From the NCBI GenBank assembly GCA_963920765.1, contig OY987248.1, positions 14,170,539 through 14,234,538 of the forward strand: a stretch of 64,000 bases of DNA, read 5' to 3'. Shown piece after piece: positions 58,109 through 64,000 of the stretch. The notes beneath the pieces were generated by a model. It saw only the letters and a list, made by a program, of their open reading frames with translations. It made no database searches and was not told where the DNA came from. This DNA comes from Ulota crispa (Eukaryota > Streptophyta > Bryopsida > Orthotrichales > Orthotrichaceae). The position numbers were made by a program, and so were the translations under genes. How positions within the stretch are numbered: position 1 is the first letter of the stretch; each line of letters begins with the position of its first letter.

Positions 58109-59035
58109 CCCTTTAGTGACCGTCAACCATTTGGGGGGGCACCTCAAATTTTCACTATACGATCTGCAAAACACATTCAAGGACAAAATCAGTGTTTTTA
58201 AAATCAAATTGGACCAAACATATCAAAGTTATAAACTTTGGCAACATGGATATTAAAAAAAATGTTTGATCTATTGGAACGGTTCCACATGAGGATTGTG
58301 TGAAGCTTGATGATCCAAAAAACTTGTTGTGCAAAAACGTGAGACACTCTAACTAATTAGGGTCAATCGTGCAATTGAAACTTTTGATAGTGGAAAATTC
58401 ATACAGGCTATTGCCCCATTCTAAATTACTGCACTTCTCAAAAAATATACAAAATTCGAGTCAATATGTGCATTTCACGGCATGATTTGTGAAATTGAGC
58501 ATTGGAAGAATACAAACGTGGCCACACATATACGGTTGAATACAGCATGCATGGAACATGTTTCCACAAAATCCAATTGGTCAATATCATCTACATTGGG
58601 TGTCATTTGAGATACAAGGTCCCACATATAGCATTGCAAACCTTTGGAGCCTAAGATTTCATGAAATACGCAATGTTGTAGCTGAAATATGCCACACATA
58701 GAACTTCTAAATAAACCATGCATCTTTAGCACAACTACTAGAGAGTTAGCACCACATACTCTGGATGCAATATGTGGACTTTGGGGCCAAGTCACGGTTG
58801 TGCTGAATTAGTATTTCATTTGTTACACCCATATGAGATTCCCAGCTTCATATATAAAACACACATAGCTACCATGTATCTTTATGCCTTGCTTTGAAAC
58901 TTGTTCCAGTAGGAGCACAAACTAAACCCCCAACTCCGTTACGTTATGTGTTTTTGCAAATTAAATAGAACAAAGATGACAAGAACCACGAAGTACCAAA
59001 ATCAACCCAAAAGTGGTCAACCAAGCACTAAAGGG
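58109..59035. mobile_element. TTAA element with documented empty sites (927 bp)
   Basis: The tips are CCCTTTAGTGACCG and the inverse GCACTAAAGGG, with TTAA at 58105-58108 and 59036-59039. It interrupts repeat L: the host sequence on the left (ending AAAACCTCC) and on the right (GTAACCCAAAAGAATC) is continuous in copy A around 11707, in its other palindrome arm around 11957 (a single TTAA), and in copy B's other arm around 59288. Only one TTAA is present in the empty sites, so TTAA is duplicated on insertion. Confidence 0.92.
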
Positions 59036-59559
59036 TTAAGTAACCCAAAAGAATCTACAAGGAATTCAATGTAACTTGTGGTTTGCCCAAATTTTGTAAA
59101 ATATGGTTTTTAAAATTTTAACTACCTTTTCACCAAGTAAGCATTACATCATGTTGAGATGTACAAAGTTAGTAACCCTATACAAGTCAAATAGAAAAAT
59201 TTGATTATCATAAACTAATTTTTATTTTACAAAATTTGGGCAAACCACAAGTCACATTGAATTCTTTGTAGATAGTTTTTTGTTACTTAGGGGGGTTTGT
59301 TTTAGGGTGGAGGATGTGCATAAGGATGTTTCCTACATACCCATGCAATCAAATCTCAAACACTTATCACCAATGTTTTTCAACTAACTATCATGAGTTC
59401 AATACAATTTTTTTTTATCAAAATTGGGATTTAGGTTTTCTTGAAACCAAAGTTTGATATGCTTGGTTGGGATTGCATAAGCTTACAAAACTATGATGTA
59501 AGATAAAACATTGGTTATAGTTTATGTTATGCAAGTTCTTTGACTTACAAGCAAGAGTA

Positions 59560-59683
59560 CTCTTCAAAGAATAAAGAGCAAAGAATTGTGGGATGGAAGG
59601 AAAGCAATCCTACTTATTGCCCGTGAGGCCAAACAAATGAGTGTGGAGATCCAAAAAGACAATAAAAAGTTAGCCAAATGAAT
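59560..59683 (+). pseudogene. Relic frame L2, copy B, C-terminal part
   Basis: Forty-odd codons (KSKELWDGRKAILLIARE ... EIQKDNKKLAK) end in the same TGA as in copy A. The upstream part is lost to the truncated palindrome. Confidence 0.35.
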
Positions 59684-59766
59684 TGTTGAAAACTAGTTGA
59701 GATCTGAAAATACCTCTTGAAATCTGAATCAATTAAATAAAAACTAGCTAATTTTTTAGGAAAACT

Positions 59767-60530
59767 TTAAATTATAATGTATATACATAGGCAATAGCTA
59801 GTGCACGCACAAAAAAAACTAGTTAAAAATGAGAAATGTAGGATTTTTATCATGCTCAAAATCTCCCGAGACATTGGGTTTAACCATACAATGTCTTTCC
59901 AAGTTGCTTGTTTGACCAAGACGTTCCAAATATCCATACAAAAGTTCAATTTGCATAGTACATTTTTTTGCACTTTATGAACATTGTCTTCAAACACCAT
60001 TGTTTGTATGTATGAGTACACAATGTCCAACTGTGAAAGATGATATTCTTTGGAACCTTGCTTTTCACAATCAACTTCATTGGATGTACGTATATGTAAA
60101 TTGCCAAAGATCATTGATCACTACTAGAAAATGGAACCCAAATCAACACCATTTTGTTGATTTGGATGTCTTGATTTGGACATTTTGAACAAAATTTGGT
60201 TGATTAGGACTACTTGGGTTGGTTAGGACTGCTGAATTTGGGCATGTTTTCTACTAGTGGATGAAGCAACTCTATAATTCTCTCCACTCACTTTCATTTC
60301 ATTGTCACTTGAAACATGGCAATCAAAAAAAGGGATTGTGGTATATTGTAGTAATAACCCTCTTTTTCCATTTACAGTTTTGCTAGTGTCACAAGTCTTT
60401 AAGATTGCATGGTCTTGATCTAGTTTGCCAAAAAGGGTCATGTCCCATAATTGGCTTACTACTCTTGATTGTTTGATATGATTGCTACATTTCATGAATC
60501 CAATATCAATTTCAGCTTGTGAAACAAAAT
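59767..60530 (-). pseudogene. Relic frame L1 of repeat L, split by a mini-CACTA
   Basis: Upstream part 60530-60260 (contains WDMTLFGKLDQDHAILKTC) and downstream part 60115-59790 (contains NVLCKLNFCMDIWNVLVKQ) lie on either side of the mini-CACTA at 60119-60259. Removing the element and one copy of its ATC duplication brings the two parts into one frame of about 200 codons without a stop. The ancestral unit therefore had an open frame here. Copy A (10020-10760, plus strand) has further breaks. It runs tail-to-tail with L2, about 100 bases apart. The family is not recognised. Confidence 0.45.
60119..60259. mobile_element. Mini-CACTA element nested in repeat L (copy B)
   Basis: It starts CACTACTAGAAAATGG and ends TTTTCTACTAGTG, flanked by GAT at 60116-60118 and 60260-60262. 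It is the same insertion as 10318-10432, read on the other strand and 26 bases longer. Confidence 0.88.
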
Positions 60531-60752
60531 CATGTGATGATTTCTTTATTCAACGTCTAGTTTGGAGCAAAGCAAATTGAAATAAGCTTTTTAACTATAA
60601 TACCCTCAAATAAAAAGTATGTTGGAAAGTACCCAAAAATGTAATCAATAAAAGGAAATACCTACAAATGAAATGTTCTAAATGTGTGTTTATCTATTAA
60701 ACTATTTGGTGTGTTAATAATTATCACACGGTTTGATTTTTGTCTAATTTAA

Positions 60753-61667
60753 CCACTAAAGGACTATTGCCCCCTCACGGCACAAACAAGACCTTGGGCA
60801 TGTACCTATGTTTAAATCAATTTTTATAAAAAATTGAAATTTTGGAGGGTGGTGGGGAATTCAAAGATGTACATGCACATCTATATTTTTCTTCATTCCG
60901 ACATTTATTGAAGAAGTTATGCATGAATTTTTGAGAAGCAGGGGAGGGCGGACAAGTCGAGCAGCCCTAAAAGCTTCTTAAAAAATTTCATTTGAAAAAA
61001 TTAAAACTCTAAATTGGTTCTTTAGACTTACACATATGTGAGAAGCTTTGAATCATTCAATTTTGTGTGATGAGTGAGAAGTTTTAGTTTGCTGGTGGGT
61101 ATGGAACTTCCAAACCTCTTTTCTTTTGCCCCTTTAAAATATGGTGCTTTACTTCCTTTTCTCTTTTCTTTTTTTTTTCTAAATTGTAGTAGATTAAGAT
61201 TTCTTGGTTTTCACCATTTGGATCAAAGTAATCCATATTTCTCAGTTTTACATAAGTCCTCCGATTTTGCCTAGTGTACTTGCAAATTTCATGGCCTTAC
61301 GCCATTGCAAGATTTTACAAAGTATGGTTGATCACACCTCCAATTCATTTGAAAACTCTCCCACACTTACCTAACTTGGTCTTCTATTGTAAACCTCAAC
61401 TTTGCATAGAGCAATTTTTATTTATTTAAGAGATGTCAAATGGTTTTGAGAACCTTTTTTTGCACTTCAGATGTCAATATCTCACTCCCCTACATCTAGA
61501 ATGAGCTAAGTTTTTTTCCCACAAGTACCTCCCATAGTCTAGGGCATGATCCTACGGTTGGATTTATAGAAAATATATATATATATATTTTGCCTTTTTA
61601 TTCATTGCCCTAGAAGTGGCAATTTTCAATGATTTCTGCAAATAAAAAGGGTTCACTTTGTTAGGGG
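60753..61667. mobile_element. TTAA element, long family (915 bp), inverted copy
   Basis: The tips are CCACTAAAGGACTATTG and the inverse CTTTGTTAGGGG; flanks are TTAA (60749-60752) and TCAA (61668-61671). It is the reverse counterpart of 27555-28468. It is inserted into dispersed repeat D: 'tgtctaat' on the left and 'tctataaccatggaggagg' on the right are contiguous in the copy at 43530-43560. Confidence 0.88.
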
Positions 61668-61671
61668 TCAA

Positions 61672-61780
61672 TCTATAACCATGGAGGAGGATACACTAAT
61701 TAAGGCCAAAATAGGAGGCAAATTATTACTTTACCCTAATTTATAATAAAATTTGAGCTTTTTCTCCTAGGCCTCATATC
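61672..61780 (+). repeat. Dispersed repeat D, copy 4 (right part)
   Basis: Contains 'ggaggaggatacac' and 'caaattattactttaccc', then 'gagctttttctcc'. Its left part lies beyond the TTAA element. Confidence 0.6.
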
Positions 61781-61939
61781 AACGTATGTGTTGTAAACCA
61801 AGCTGTATATATCCACATAGTTGGGTTGGAATTAGATGGCAAGTAGTTTTGTGGGGGCCAACTAGCCAAGGGCCCAAGATGGAAAATCTTAGCCCTTTTC
61901 ACTTTCTAAAGAATGTAAAAGTTTAGATAGTTACCAAAG

Positions 61940-62105
61940 GGAGATTGAATTTGAGAATTTTGAAATCACATTTGTATTTAGAGACCTCGGTTTAGCCTAG
62001 AACCGCTAAAGAGGGGTAATCGAATCCTATTCCAATATAAAGGAAAGATTATTTCTTTTATTCTTGTTTGTAAGATGTGTTGAGATTTTTCCACCTTGGT
62101 CTTGC
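61940..62105 (+). repeat. Dispersed repeat D, copy 5
   Basis: Contains 'catttgtatttagagacctc', 'ggtttagcctagaaccgc' and 'tttttccaccttggtc' in the family order. Confidence 0.6.
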
Positions 62106-62109
62106 AAAA

Positions 62110-63800
62110 AGACATGCCATCTAACTCTAGCCAAATGGTGAGTGAGTCTATCAACAACATCAATATACATGTATATTTAAGTTTTTTTAAAATTAAATTC
62201 ATAATTATTTGTAAAGGGTGGTGCATTGGTGCACACCATGTTCCAAGCCCCATTGAAATCTAATAATCTAATTGATTGAGAGTTGAAACTTGACAATTTG
62301 CATTAAGTGTTAAATCCCATATCTTGGTTCTTTAGAAAATACTTACATGGTATCATTTTTTGAAAGTTTTGGCACCAAGGAAGAGGAATTACACTCAAAA
62401 TTTTGGCTAGCATTTTGCTTGGTTTGGCTTTGAATGCAAGTTTTACCAATTCTTTTGTATAAGACATTTAGGTGATTTAGGACTTTCTTTGATGTTCCTT
62501 TTGTCCTTTAAAATCCAACAAAGCTAGGACTGGGCATTGAGGTGGAACCGGCACAAATAGAATGTGGGACATAGTATGAAAAGCCCCTAACTTTGATTGA
62601 AGTGAAAAATATATATGATTTTGGAGTGGGATCTGATGAAATGGACTTGAAATGAGATGATTTCAAAGTACAAGCTTTTCACCAATTTTTTTGTTGATTT
62701 GGATTACAAACTTATTTTGAGGACACTTTTTGGTTTGAACATCCATTGAGTTTTTTTTGCACCTACTTTGGTTTTCATAATTCTACTAAATTATACATTT
62801 TTGTATCGTCAAATTGGATTTTTGCACAATAAAATCACCTAGTTGAGGTACTTACAATCATAACAATCATCTGAACTTGTTTCTATTTATTTGTGAGTAA
62901 TGAAAATTTGAAATCATCCATTTGATTGGTATGGAAGGAATGGTGCCTTAGTTTAGGATTTGCAGAGGTTTTAGTGAAGGTCTTAGAAATCTATTTTGCA
63001 ATTAGAGGCAATTTAGATCATAATTGAAGTTGCATAGAAATCTCAAAATATGATCGGTGGAGATCCCAAAATGAGGTTAAATAATCTCACTCTATATTGT
63101 GAAACTAAAATGTTAATGACTTAAGACAATCCCTCTAGAGTAACTGAAACAAGATACCCTTTTTTTCAATACCCAAACAAGTCTTTGATCTTTGAAGTAT
63201 TGAACAAAAAGTACTTGGAAAATTCACTTGTTTGATAGGTTTTCTATGTAGTATAGACAATTGCCACATTAGTAGATTCCATCAAAAAAAAGTTCAATGA
63301 ATATATAACCTTGCAAAACTTTGAATCTAAAAATAAACTGTATTTTCAAAACAAAATAACAACCTAAAGCTTACACCTTACTAGAGTGCATGGAATCATA
63401 ATGATATTCACATAACCAAGATATTTTAATAAAATTTCATTATTATTTCACTAAAATCAAAGTTCATTTGTCTATACTTTTCATGTACAAAGATTCATTT
63501 TTGAACCATGTGAATATTACAAAATCTTTCATATTTTTCATTAAAAAAAAACCAACAAAGGCTTTGGAATCCAATATTCCAAATGCTAAAGCCTTTTCGA
63601 ACCAAGGCTAAGATACGTCAGAAAATCATGATAAGATTGGGTGAAAAAAATGGAGGTTTGAATGCTTGTTGCTTAAAAGAGTTGGAGTGTTTCATTATTA
63701 TCATTAGTGAGTATCTCTATTTTCCACGTAGGTGTTGTCTAATAGCATTAAGTTTATTTCAAGCAACTATGTTGCTTGGTACAGAAATCATTAGCTTTAT
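62110..63800. other. AT-rich stretch, nothing recognised
   Basis: An open frame at 63583-63930 runs into repeat L sequence and lacks support. No other gene or element is seen. Confidence 0.4.
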
Positions 63801-64000
63801 GACCAGATTTTTAGAATATAAGTATAAGCATTTTTCACAACAAACATTATATTTTGAAGTTAAGGCACAAATCTACAAAAACAAAAAAAAAGAAACAAAA
63901 TTGGGCTATTTTGTGAAACATAAAGATTGATAATTTGTTCAAGAGGAAAACCATCCCCATGTTCTACTAATATCATATTAAACCTTGCATGGACAATAAT
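63800..64000 (+). repeat. Repeat L, copy C, start
   Basis: 'ttgggctattttgtgaaaca' and the following bases match the reverse of 13490-13560 and, with more changes, 56205-56260. It has the same orientation as copy B and runs off the window. Confidence 0.65.

Larger units (their letters stand above)
55640..60620 (+). repeat. Large composite repeat L, copy B
   Basis: The inverted counterpart of 9985-13620 plus 18470-19040, diverged but alignable along most of its length. It contains, in order, the flank shared with 18.5-19.0 kb, relic frame L3 (56334-56516), the CTCCATC minisatellite, a palindrome interrupted by a TTAA element, relic frame L2 (to 59683), and relic frame L1 interrupted by a mini-CACTA. 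Confidence 0.75.

Overview
The window looks like AT-rich nuclear DNA of a eukaryote, most likely a member of the green lineage. It has short CACTA-type elements with CACTACAAGAAAA-like ends and 3-bp target duplications, Tourist-like elements with TAA duplications, many short inverted-repeat elements, long (TA)n tracts, and TATA-box promoters in otherwise gene-poor sequence. I see no bacterial operon logic, tRNA, rRNA or CRISPR array. I cannot name the species. No gene in the window can be assigned a function from sequence alone.

Most of the 64 kb is a layered graveyard of non-autonomous DNA transposons. The dominant class is a set of inverted-repeat elements flanked by TTAA, with tips of the form CCC(C/T)(T/A)AA. 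I found about 17 copies in several subfamilies: a 0.86-1.09 kb family (1-866, 25903-26768, 27555-28468, 41699-42554, 50992-52079, 60753-61667), a 0.73-0.76 kb family (19686-20445, 20946-21707, 30697-31429, 34308-35062), a 225 bp family (6702-6926, 35554-35779) and singletons down to 73 bp. Comparing one insertion (58109-59035) with three related uninterrupted copies shows that TTAA is the duplicated target, the hallmark of the piggyBac superfamily. A second TTAA-flanked type has GGTAGGAGG tips (3854-4181, 49627-49920).

Other layers are: a large composite repeat 'L' (9985-13620 with 18470-19040; an inverted copy at 55640-60620; a third beginning near 63800), which carries internal palindromes, a minisatellite and fragments of convergent reading frames; paired MITEs with GGGAATTG tips at 4.7-6.3 kb and 52.9-53.4 kb; a MITE family with GATATTCATTAATTTGGGA ends; mini-CACTA elements; Tourist-like elements at 35.8-36.7 kb; and a heat-shock-element-rich, TATA-bearing LTR-like promoter at 3.2-3.7 kb.

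Three low-copy islands with higher GC may hold host sequence: 22.7-24.6 kb (a decayed coding region), 33.4-34.3 kb, and above all 44.8-49.5 kb, which has several open frames on both strands and a TATA-box promoter with a CT-rich leader firing leftwards near 49.25 kb. Coding calls there are tentative because introns cannot be resolved by eye.
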